A DNA stretch of 34,309 nucleotides from Verrucomicrobiota bacterium. Lineage in GTDB: Bacteria > Verrucomicrobiota > Kiritimatiellia > RFP12 > UBA1067. The stretch lies in contig JAEEHL010000004.1 in assembly GCA_016280825.1 (NCBI GenBank), positions 1 through 34,309 of the forward strand, written 5' to 3'. The position numbers were made by a program, and so were the translations under genes. The stretch's first letter is position 1. Every line of letters starts with the position of its first letter. This document shows, one piece after another, positions 18,341 through 25,915 of the stretch. A model generated the notes under the pieces. That model searched no databases. It was not told the origin of the DNA and was given only the letters and a program-made list of their open reading frames with translations.

Positions 18341-19990
18341 TCAGTCTCCGCCCGTCACCGCGAACGCGGCCTCAAGCGACGTTAGTCCAGCCCGCACCTT
18401 TATCATGCCGGCCTCCTTCAAGGTCACCATCCCCTCTTCAAGCGCGACCTTCCGCAGAAGGTCGGCGTTGCCGCCCTTCTCGATTATGGAGCGTATCTTC
18501 GGCGAGACCGGCAGCACCTCCATCATCGCCCCGCGCCCCTTGTATCCCGTGTTGTGGCACTTTGCGCACCCCCTTGGCCCGAATATCTCGACTCCCTCGA
18601 ACGGCGCGGGGTCGACCTTGTTGGCCGCAAGAAGCTCAAGGTCGGGCTTCACGCTCTGGCGGCAGTTCGGGCAGAGCCGCCTGAAAAGGCGCTGCGCCTG
18701 CGCGAGTATGAGGGAGCTGGCGAGGAGGAACGGCGGTATCTGCATGTCTATGAGGCGCGGGATGACGCCGCATGCGTCGTTCGTGTGCAGCGTGGAAAGG
18801 ACGAGGTGGCCGGTAAGGGCGGCCTTTACCGCGATGTCCGCAGTCTCGTTGTCGCGGATCTCGCCGACGAGCACGATGTCCGGGTCCTGTCGGAGGACGG
18901 ACCTCAGGATGCCCGCGAACGTAAGCCCCTGTGCCACGTTCACATGGCACTGGTTGATGCCCGGCAGTTCGTATTCAACTGGGTCTTCGGCCGTGACGAT
19001 GTTGACGTCGCTCTTGTTGAGGTCCTGAAGGCACGAGTAGAGGGTAGTCGTCTTGCCCGAGCCGGTGGGGCCGGTAACGAGGATGATGCCGTGCGGCTGA
19101 TCGATCGCGAACTTCATCGCCTTGTAGGCGTAGTCGTCGAGCCCGAGCGACGAAAGCCCGGGGGCGAGGTTCGCCTTGTCGAGGATTCGCATTACAACCT
19201 TCTCGCCGTGCACCGTGGGGAGGATGGAGACGCGAACGTCGACCTCCTTCTGGAGGGCGCGGATCTTGAAGCGCCCGTCCTGCGGGCGACGACGCTCGGC
19301 GATGTCGAGGTTCGACATGATCTTTATGCGCGAAACGACGGCGCTATGCAGGGCCTTTGGCGGCGCTGGGCGGTCGACGAGCGCGCCGTCGATGCGATAG
19401 CGGAGGCGCGAGGTCTTCTCGAGCGCCTCAAAATGGATGTCGGAGGCCTTCGTCTTCAACGCCTCCATCATCATGGAGTTCACCATGCGGATGACCGGAG
19501 CCTCGCCGGCCGCGTCCAAGGAGGCGTCTATCTCGTCCGCCTTGCCGGTGTCGACGCTTGCAAACTCAATGTCGGCCTCCTGGCCTTTCATGATGTTCTC
19601 CATCGCAAGCGCGGGGTTCGACGCGTCCTCCCTCGACTTCACGCGGTTTAGCGCCTCGACTACATCCATCTCGGGGGCCACCGCCCCCCACATCCCGGCT
19701 CCGCACGCACGCGAGACAGCCTCCCTCGCAGGAAGGTCGAACGGATCTGCAAAAAGGACGAGCATACGCCCTGCGATCCGCGCCATCGGCAGTGCCTTCG
19801 CCTTCACCCAGAAGTCGGCGCCCTTGCCGCAAAGGAGGGAAATGTCGGGAAGAAATCCGGGCGGGACGGCAAGCGGAGGCATGGAGAAGTGCTCAGCCGC
19901 CGCGAGCGTCTGCTTTTCAGGGTCGGCAATCGCCTTGATTTCCGCAGCGGAAAGCCAACTCTTCTTTTTCTTTATCCCGATTATTGCCAT
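18341..19990 (-). CDS. pilB: Type IV pilus assembly/type II secretion ATPase (PilB/GspE)
   Basis: Walker A VTGPTGSGKTTTLYSCL, AEDPVEYELPGINQCHVN, ILRQDPDIVLVGEIRDNETADIAVKAALTGHLVLSTLHTNDA, zinc motif CPNC...CAKC. Confidence 0.95.
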   Translation of the reverse strand: MAIIGIKKKKSWLSAAEIKAIADPEKQTLAAAEHFSMPPLAVPPGFLPDISLLCGKGADFWVKAKALPMARIAGRMLVLFADPFDLPAREAVSRACGAGMWGAVAPEMDVVEALNRVKSREDASNPALAMENIMKGQEADIEFASVDTGKADEIDASLDAAGEAPVIRMVNSMMMEALKTKASDIHFEALEKTSRLRYRIDGALVDRPAPPKALHSAVVSRIKIMSNLDIAERRRPQDGRFKIRALQKEVDVRVSILPTVHGEKVVMRILDKANLAPGLSSLGLDDYAYKAMKFAIDQPHGIILVTGPTGSGKTTTLYSCLQDLNKSDVNIVTAEDPVEYELPGINQCHVNVAQGLTFAGILRSVLRQDPDIVLVGEIRDNETADIAVKAALTGHLVLSTLHTNDACGVIPRLIDMQIPPFLLASSLILAQAQRLFRRLCPNCRQSVKPDLELLAANKVDPAPFEGVEIFGPRGCAKCHNTGYKGRGAMMEVLPVSPKIRSIIEKGGNADLLRKVALEEGMVTLKEAGMIKVRAGLTSLEAAFAVTGGD

Positions 19991-20015
19991 GATTCAACCC
20001 TGTTTAGCATTATGT

Positions 20016-20031
20016 AGCAAATAGTGTGCCA
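20016..20031 (-). promoter_or_regulatory. Sigma54 (-24/-12) promoter of pilB operon
   Basis: Reverse strand TTTTGGCACACTATTTGCT: TGGCAC-N5-TTGCT; 10 nt between GG and GC; 25 bp upstream of the pilB ATG. Confidence 0.85.
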
Positions 20032-20093
20032 AAATGTGCCTGGGAGTCGAAATGCTACGGCGAGGCAATCGCTCAAAAAGTACAAATTTCTCA

Positions 20094-20118
20094 ATTCTGC
20101 AAAAAATCTTTTGCAAAA
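20094..20118 (-). promoter_or_regulatory. Putative upstream activator site (UAS), pilB copy
   Basis: Reverse strand TTTTGCAAAAGATTTTTTGCAGAAT; 20/25 identical to the copy upstream of the pilin promoter and 63 bp from its sigma54 element. Confidence 0.55.
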
Positions 20119-20135
20119 CGGAGAAAAAAACATTC

Positions 20136-20170
20136 GGGATCTGTCCCCAGATGTCTGGGGTCTGTCCCCA
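20136..20170. repeat. Tandem GGG(G/A)TCTGTCCCCA units flanking a palindrome (REP-like element and/or terminator)
   Basis: Unit 1 gggatctgtcccca 20136-20149; unit 2 ggggtctgtcccca 20157-20170; ccccaga-tg-tctgggg palindrome 20145-20160; T7 tract follows on the minus strand. Confidence 0.6.
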
Positions 20171-20176
20171 AGTCGT

Positions 20177-21541
20177 CTATTCGCCGTAGGCGTCGGCGCG
20201 AGTGCACCAAAGGCAGGCGAAAAGCACCGCACCGACGGCACCCGTGGCAACCATCACGACGACCGGCAGCCTCCAGCCGCCCGACGACTGGGCAAGATTG
20301 CCGCATACCTTGCCCGCGACGGAAACGCCGACATACGAGAAGAGCGAAATGAAGCCGATGGCCGTGCCGGCAAAACGCTTTGTCGCCATGTTCGTCGCCG
20401 TGACGCCTGTCAGCGCCTGAGGGCCGTAGAGGCAAAAACCGGAAAAGCACAGGGCAGCCGCTCCGGCAAACCCTGCGGGAAGAACCCAGAACCCGGCGAG
20501 GAGCGCAGCTGCCAGCGCCATCAAGAAGAGGCAAAGGCGAGGAGCGCGTCCACCGAACAGGCGGTCGGTGGCCCAGCCCGCAAAGAGCATTCCCGCAATG
20601 CCGGCAAACTCAAAGAGCATTATGACCGTGCCAGTCTCGCTAGAATCAAGCCCCTTCGCCTCCTGGAGCATCGTCGGGCCCCAGTCGGCTACAAGCGCGC
20701 GCACTGCGTTTATCGTGAAGTTGATGAAGCCAAGCATCCAGATCACGGGATTTAGGAAAACCATCTTGAGCGCGGAACTACCCCCTCCCGCCCCTTCACC
20801 GCTTTCCACCTTCGCTTCCGTTCCCGGCAGATCGGGAAGCCCCTCGTCCTTTGGGGTGCCTGGAAGCAGGGCAAGCATCAGCACAATGCCGAGAGCGCCG
20901 AGAATTGCCGTCGCCCAGAAGCACCAGCGCCACATCCCCACGCCCTGGTTCGCCGCGCCAATCGCGCCAAGGCCCATTATGACGCCGCATATCTTCGCGA
21001 CGAGCCCGCCGCCGATGGAGTGCGACGTGTTCCAGACGCTCATCTTCGTCGCAAGCTCCTTCGGCGGAATCCAGAACGCTATCAGCTTCGCGCACGGCGG
21101 AAAGCCCGTCCCCTGGAAGAACTGGTTCACGACGAGGAGAATCCCGAACGTCCACGCCATCGCCTGCACGCCGCCGTCCGACTGCCAAAGGACCTGCGCG
21201 TCGCCTGCAAAGAGCGCGGCGATCTGCGGCACGAAGCCGAAGGCGACGTTCACGATCGTGCAGGCAAGAAGGCCGAAGCACAGCATCTTCTTCGGATTCA
21301 CCCTGTCGCCGACAATGCCGTTAAGGAACTTTGAAAGACCGTAGACGATGCCGCCCCAGAAGAGGAAGTTGCCGAGCATCGACTTCGATATGCCGCAATC
21401 CTGCTGAAGCCCAGGCATCGCGAACGAGAAGTTCTTGCGCATGAAGTAGAAAAGCGTATAGCCGATCATGGTGGCGATAAGCATCCGCCACTGCATGCGG
21501 CCGAACCTGCGGTCGATCGAGGGGTCTTCGAAAATCTTCAT
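20177..21541 (-). CDS. MFS transporter, organophosphate:phosphate antiporter (UhpT/GlpT/UhpC) type
   Basis: 454 aa; GYTLFYFMRKNFSFAMPGLQQDCGISKSMLGNFLFWGGIVYGLSKFLNGIVGDRVNPKK, FQGTGFPPCAKLIAFWIPPKELATKMSVWNTSHSIGG: OPA-family signatures. Confidence 0.88.
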   Translation of the reverse strand: MKIFEDPSIDRRFGRMQWRMLIATMIGYTLFYFMRKNFSFAMPGLQQDCGISKSMLGNFLFWGGIVYGLSKFLNGIVGDRVNPKKMLCFGLLACTIVNVAFGFVPQIAALFAGDAQVLWQSDGGVQAMAWTFGILLVVNQFFQGTGFPPCAKLIAFWIPPKELATKMSVWNTSHSIGGGLVAKICGVIMGLGAIGAANQGVGMWRWCFWATAILGALGIVLMLALLPGTPKDEGLPDLPGTEAKVESGEGAGGGSSALKMVFLNPVIWMLGFINFTINAVRALVADWGPTMLQEAKGLDSSETGTVIMLFEFAGIAGMLFAGWATDRLFGGRAPRLCLFLMALAAALLAGFWVLPAGFAGAAALCFSGFCLYGPQALTGVTATNMATKRFAGTAIGFISLFSYVGVSVAGKVCGNLAQSSGGWRLPVVVMVATGAVGAVLFACLWCTRADAYGE

Positions 21542-22464
21542 TTGCGCCCTTTGAGACGATTCACGAACTCAATGTCGGGCGGGGAGCCGCCCGGCATTGT
21601 GCAGGCGGCCGAACCAGCAGCAACGGCCCGCTCGGCAGCCTCCGCCATCCCCCCGCATTCCGCCTGCCCGCCTCCCCAGACGCGCCAGCAGAATTCCGCA
21701 AGGAGCGTATCCCCGGCAGCCGTCGTGTCGACTACATCCACCTCTGGCGCGCCGACGAACGCGCCGTCGAACCACGCGCCTGAGGGCCCATCTGAAATGA
21801 CGACATGCTCCGACTTCTCGCGCAAAAGCCGCGTCGCCCGGAGAAACTCCTCCGGCGACTTCGGCACGAACCCCACAAGGTCCTCGCACTCCTCGGCATT
21901 GGGCTTGACAAGATGAGGCCGCGCCTCAAGGGCAAGCTTCATCGCCTCGCCGCTTGCATCGACAACGACTTTCCAGCCAGATGACCTGAAGTGGCTCGCA
22001 GCCTTCGCATAGAAATCGCATGGAACCGCAGGCGGTAGCGAGCCGGAGAGGATTGCAACGCCCGGAGCAAGCCCCTCTACACGGGACAAGACCGCATCCC
22101 ACGCCCCGTCCACAAGCCCGGGAAACGCCGGATGGTTGATCTTGACCGAGCCCCCCGGCCAAGTAATCATCTCGTTGCGCCGCGTCTCGCCTGGAACTCG
22201 CACGAAGAGATCTCCAATGCCGCAGGCGGCAAGTTCCCGCTCAAACGGCGCCGCATTGTCCTCGCCCAGCAGTCCGCCGACGGCAACCTCCTCGTCCCGC
22301 CGAGCAAGCCATCGCGCCACGTTGACTGCCTTCCCTCCTGGGAGAATATCCTCGCGAACGTCCTTGAAGATTTCGCCGTCGCCCTTCGGTGCACGCGGCA
22401 GATAGACCGTAGCGTCAATCGCCGGGCTCATGCAGAGGCAGAAAAACTCCATTGGCTTTCTCAT
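21538..22464 (-). CDS. PfkB-family kinase, 1-phosphofructokinase/tagatose-6-P kinase-like
   Basis: FFCLCMSPAIDATVYLP (cf. LNPAIDxT), GGKAVNVARWLARR, VKPNAEECEDLVG, DTTAAGDTLLAEF. ATGA overlap at both ends. Confidence 0.87.
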   Translation of the reverse strand: MRKPMEFFCLCMSPAIDATVYLPRAPKGDGEIFKDVREDILPGGKAVNVARWLARRDEEVAVGGLLGEDNAAPFERELAACGIGDLFVRVPGETRRNEMITWPGGSVKINHPAFPGLVDGAWDAVLSRVEGLAPGVAILSGSLPPAVPCDFYAKAASHFRSSGWKVVVDASGEAMKLALEARPHLVKPNAEECEDLVGFVPKSPEEFLRATRLLREKSEHVVISDGPSGAWFDGAFVGAPEVDVVDTTAAGDTLLAEFCWRVWGGGQAECGGMAEAAERAVAAGSAACTMPGGSPPDIEFVNRLKGRK

Positions 22465-23849
22465 CTGGCGTTCAGCGCGATTCTGCGTTCCACGATCTTC
22501 GCCGCAGGCTCGCCGATCGCGACCTTCGGCGCATTCGCAAGAAGGTAGTCTTCGGCCTCCTTGCACCATAGGCCGCGGCTGGCGGAGCATATCCTCGCAA
22601 GCTCCGCGTAAAACGGATCGTCCCTTCCCCTTTCGGCGAAGTCGTCAATCGCGACCATCGGCAGGTCGGCATGAGTGTACACAAGGCGCTTCCCGCCGGG
22701 CACAACCGGCAAGTCGAGCGTTGCCTTCGCGGCAGAAGGAAGGCCGCCTACGTGCGTGATCATCACCTCCGGGTGGAGGATGCCCCTGCCTATCCAGTCG
22801 ACGGAATCGGCCATGTCCCTTACGTCCCCGCCCGAGTTCGCGACAATATGGTGGTTCATGTAGTGGATGTTGTAGAAATTGAACGGCGCAGATAGGCGTT
22901 GGTCGGTCGGGCCTGCGAAAAAGTTGAGGCACCCGCCGAAACCAAGAAGGTCAGAGCACTGCGTGATGAGCGCCGGCACGGCCGCAAAGAGGAATATGTC
23001 GTCGTAGCCGCCGCCCGTGGAAGTCGGGTTCGCCGCATCGGCGCCGTCCGCCTCGTTGTATGACTTAAGGAGCGCAACAGGGTCAGAAGCGCCCCTCGTG
23101 TTGACGAAGTGGAGTTCCACGCCGTTCACATTGCCGTCGGCGCGCCCGCCGGAATAGCCAAGGCCGAACATCCGCGCCGCGCGTGAAAGCCTGCCGTCGT
23201 CTATGTCAGTGACGACGAGGCGCCGCGGCCGCTTTTCCGGGCCGTTGCAGGCGATGTCGATGCACCCAAGGCCCATTGCGCCGCAGCCTGCAAGAAGAAG
23301 CATCGTGCCGCCGTCAACGATCCCCGGCTCGTGCCTGTGCGAGCCAAAGGCGTGGTGGTAGTTCGTGCGGAACGCCGAGACAATGCACGAAATCGGCTCG
23401 GCGAGGGAGCACTTGAAGAAAGCGTCGCCGTCATACGGCAGGAGGCACCCCATCTCGAGGATGATCGACGGCAGGTAGACGTGCGTCGTCTCGCCGCCCA
23501 CGGAGTGCCACGCATAGCCCATCGTCTCCAGCTCGTGGCCCGGGATGTTGAATGCGGGCTGGATGCCGACGCGCTGCCCGGGCTTGAACTGAGCCGCCCA
23601 CCTTGGGCCAACCTCGCGGACAACCCCTGAAACCTCGTGACCGAACATGATCGGGTTTGTCGCGATGTCACGCGGCACGCGCTTGTGGCCTGTCCCCAGC
23701 GAAACCGCCTTGCAGTCGCTAAGGCAGATCGTGTTCGTGACGATCTCAACAACGACGCCGTCTTCGCCGGCCCCTTCCAGTTCCACGTCCTCAAGGCGCA
23801 TGTCCTTAGCGCCATACAGCCGCCATGCTTTCGCGTTCAACTCAGCCAT
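22461..23849 (-). CDS. Zinc-type alcohol dehydrogenase superfamily, L-sorbose-1-phosphate reductase (SorE)-like
   Basis: NTICLSDCKAVSLGTGHKRVPRDIATNPIMFGHEVSGVVREVG; GTMLLLAGCGAMGLGCIDIAC Rossmann motif. Confidence 0.78.
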   Translation of the reverse strand: MAELNAKAWRLYGAKDMRLEDVELEGAGEDGVVVEIVTNTICLSDCKAVSLGTGHKRVPRDIATNPIMFGHEVSGVVREVGPRWAAQFKPGQRVGIQPAFNIPGHELETMGYAWHSVGGETTHVYLPSIILEMGCLLPYDGDAFFKCSLAEPISCIVSAFRTNYHHAFGSHRHEPGIVDGGTMLLLAGCGAMGLGCIDIACNGPEKRPRRLVVTDIDDGRLSRAARMFGLGYSGGRADGNVNGVELHFVNTRGASDPVALLKSYNEADGADAANPTSTGGGYDDIFLFAAVPALITQCSDLLGFGGCLNFFAGPTDQRLSAPFNFYNIHYMNHHIVANSGGDVRDMADSVDWIGRGILHPEVMITHVGGLPSAAKATLDLPVVPGGKRLVYTHADLPMVAIDDFAERGRDDPFYAELARICSASRGLWCKEAEDYLLANAPKVAIGEPAAKIVERRIALNAR

Positions 23850-23894
23850 CCCCTTTCGGCACCGCAATTTGAAATCAACCCCTCTCAAAGACAA

Positions 23895-23916
23895 GGCGCG
23901 GCAGAAATGCCGCGCC
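23895..23916 (-). terminator. Hairpin downstream of the pilin gene (9-bp perfect stem, 4-nt loop)
   Basis: GGCGCGGCA-TTTC-TGCCGCGCC on the minus strand, followed by TTGTCTTTG; lies between pilin stop and sorE-like gene. Confidence 0.6.
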
Positions 23917-23939
23917 CCATCGCTTGCTCTATAGAACCA

Positions 23940-24329
23940 TTATGGATTCTCGCCGCCACCGCCACCGCCGCCGGCCGACTTCTCGGAGCCGTCGTCGTTG
24001 TGCGTACCGCACGTGACGACAATTGCGCCGTTGTCGATGGTGATATCGTAGTCATCACCGCTCTTGGGGCACTTCGGCATCGTCTTCAGAAGGCCAGTGC
24101 CATCCGAGTTGACGAGATCCGACTCGACGGGAGCCGTTGTGCCCGGGTGCTTGGTGAGCCACGTCTCGGCAGCCGTCTTGATGGTGGCCATGTTGCCCAC
24201 GCAGGCGTTGCCTTGCGATTCATTGCGGTATGCAATGAAGTTCGGGATCGCAATTGCGGCCAATATGGCGATGATTGCGACCACGATCATGATTTCAACA
24301 AGCGTGAAACCTTTATTGAACTTTCTCAT
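23940..24329 (-). CDS. Major type IV pilin / type II pseudopilin
   Basis: MRKFNKG^FTLVEIMIVVAIIAILAAIAIPNFIAYRNESQGNACVGNMATIKTAAETW; RBS GAAAGGA. Confidence 0.93.
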   Translation of the reverse strand: MRKFNKGFTLVEIMIVVAIIAILAAIAIPNFIAYRNESQGNACVGNMATIKTAAETWLTKHPGTTAPVESDLVNSDGTGLLKTMPKCPKSGDDYDITIDNGAIVVTCGTHNDDGSEKSAGGGGGGGENP

Positions 24330-24389
24330 GGTTGTGTTCCTTTCTTTTGTAGTCGCAATCGGCACCGTGCCGGTCGCTGCAAGCATTAT

Positions 24390-24405
24390 AGCACAAGGCG
24401 TGCCA
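24390..24405 (-). promoter_or_regulatory. Sigma54 (-24/-12) promoter of pilin gene
   Basis: Reverse strand TTTTGGCACGCCTTGTGCT: TGGCAC-N5-GTGCT, GG-N10-GC spacing exact. Confidence 0.8.
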
Positions 24406-24458
24406 AAACCCCCCTATGCCCCTGAATCGCGGCTTTTGGGCGTCCTCACGCACCTCAC

Positions 24459-24490
24459 TTTTGCAAATTTGCAAAAAGGCATTTGCAAAA
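24459..24490 (-). promoter_or_regulatory. Putative UAS, pilin copy, containing an 18-bp perfect palindrome TTTTGCAAATTTGCAAAA plus a third half site
   Basis: Palindrome at 24459-24476; third TTTGCAAAA at 24482-24490; minus-strand 24490-24466 TTTTGCAAATGCCTTTTTGCAAATT matches the pilB copy. Confidence 0.55.
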
Positions 24491-24498
24491 TCAAGAAT

Positions 24499-25854
24499 CT
24501 ACTCATCCGAAAGCTTCCTATAAAGAGTGGAAAGGTTTACCTTCAGCGTCTCGGCGGCTTTTTCCTTGTCGCCGCCGGTGGCATCGAGTATCTGGCCTAT
24601 GTATTCCTTTTCCTTCCTGCGGAGGAAGCTCTTCAGGGAGGAGTTCCCGTCTGCTGCGGACACCGGGCCTTCGGCGTCCTTCGAGACCTTGAAGTCCTTT
24701 ATCCGCGGCGGCAGGTCGTCCACGGCTATCTCGGGGCCGCGGCAGAACGTAAGCGCGTGCTTGACGGCGTTTTCGAGCTCGCGCACGTTCCCGGGCCAGT
24801 TGTAGGCCACAAGCGCTTTCGCCGCCGCGTCGGAAATCTCCGGAGGCTTCCTGCCGCCTTCGATCTCGTGCGCCACGAAGTGCCGCGCCAAGGGCAGTAT
24901 GTCCTCAGGCCTGCTGCGCAGTGGCGGAATGTCTATCGTGATGACGGCGAAGCGGTAGAAGAGGTCGCTCCTGAACTTGCCCTTTACTACGGCCTCCTCG
25001 AGATTGGCGTTCGACGCGGCGATGACGCGCACGTCGACGGGGATGTCCTTCGTACCGCCGACGCGGCGAATCTCGCGCTCCTGCAGCGCCCTGAGGAGCT
25101 TGCCCTGCAGAAGAAGCGGCATCGACGAAATCTCGTCAAGGAACAATGTCCCCCCGTTCGCGGCCTCGAAAAGCCCCTCCTTGTCGCTTACCGCCCCTGT
25201 GAAGGAGCCCTTCACGTGCCCGAACATCTCGCTTTCAAGGAGGTTCTCCGGTATCGCCGCGCAGTTCACCGCCACCCACGGCCTAGAGGCGCGCGTCGAG
25301 TTCCTGTGGATCGCGCGCGCTACCACCTCCTTTCCCGTGCCCGACTCGCCGTAGATGAGAACCGTCGCGGCGGTGGGCGCCACGCGGGAAATCATCTCGC
25401 AGACGTCGGTCATCGCGGGAGAAGTCGCAATGAGGTTTTCAAAGCGGTACCTGAGCGGAGCCGGCGAGAAGGACGCCGCAACGGATGAGTCCTTCGCAAT
25501 CTTCTCCTCGGCCCGCTTTAGGCACGATACGAGCTCGTCGACCTTGAAGGGCTTCGTGAGATAGTCGAAGACGCCGCTTTTCATGGCCTCGATCGCCGTC
25601 TCGACGCTCGCGTACGCAGTGACGAGTATGACGGGGATGGCCGGGTTGAACGACTTGATCTCGCGGAAGAGCTGCATGCCGTCCATCGGCTGCATCCTGA
25701 GGTCCGTCATCACGACGTCAATGCCGCCATTTTTGACAATTTCAAGCGCCGTCGGACCGTCCGGCGCCGTCTCGACGTCGTAACCATTCGACTTCATGAG
25801 CCCCCGCATCAGGAGAAGGATGCGCGGCTCGTCATCTACGATGAGAATCTTCAT
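24499..25854 (-). CDS. NtrC-family sigma54-dependent response regulator (PilR-like)
   Basis: Receiver ILIVDDEPRILL...VVMTDLRMQPMDG; AAA+ GESGTGKEVVARAIH, GHVKGSFTGAVSDKEGLFEAANGGTLFLDEI; Fis-type HTH at the C-terminus. Confidence 0.93.
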   Translation of the reverse strand: MKILIVDDEPRILLLMRGLMKSNGYDVETAPDGPTALEIVKNGGIDVVMTDLRMQPMDGMQLFREIKSFNPAIPVILVTAYASVETAIEAMKSGVFDYLTKPFKVDELVSCLKRAEEKIAKDSSVAASFSPAPLRYRFENLIATSPAMTDVCEMISRVAPTAATVLIYGESGTGKEVVARAIHRNSTRASRPWVAVNCAAIPENLLESEMFGHVKGSFTGAVSDKEGLFEAANGGTLFLDEISSMPLLLQGKLLRALQEREIRRVGGTKDIPVDVRVIAASNANLEEAVVKGKFRSDLFYRFAVITIDIPPLRSRPEDILPLARHFVAHEIEGGRKPPEISDAAAKALVAYNWPGNVRELENAVKHALTFCRGPEIAVDDLPPRIKDFKVSKDAEGPVSAADGNSSLKSFLRRKEKEYIGQILDATGGDKEKAAETLKVNLSTLYRKLSDE

Positions 25855-25870
25855 GTCCTCTCAGGTGCGT

Positions 25871-25879
25871 ATTATATCA
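25871..25879 (-). promoter_or_regulatory. Extended -10 sigma70-like promoter (TGATATAAT) for the NtrC-type regulator
   Basis: Reverse strand TGATATAAT 17-25 bp upstream of the regulator ATG. Confidence 0.5.
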
Positions 25880-25884
25880 AATTT

Positions 25885-25900
25885 TGGCACGGTTTTTGCT
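25885..25900 (+). promoter_or_regulatory. Sigma54 (-24/-12) promoter of pilMNOPQ operon
   Basis: TTTTGGCACGGTTTTTGCT: TGGCAC-N5-TTGCT, exact spacing. Confidence 0.85.
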
Positions 25901-25915
25901 AACAATTTTTTATAA

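Noticed and set aside
18956-18971. TGGCAC-like matches inside coding regions (pilB, lptA-like, MFS) as extra sigma54 promoters
   Set aside because: They lack a correctly spaced TTGC/TGC element and sit inside genes.
24384-24389. TATAAT downstream of TTGGCA near the pilin promoter as a sigma70 promoter
   Set aside because: Spacing between TTGGCA and TATAAT is only 10 nt, unsuitable for sigma70; the sigma54 -24/-12 spacing is exact.
25806-25823. GCATC-N8-GATGC dyad upstream of the pilM promoter as a third UAS
   Set aside because: Sequence and spacing differ from the TTTGCAAA boxes and it lies in the coding start of the regulator, where it is explained by codons.
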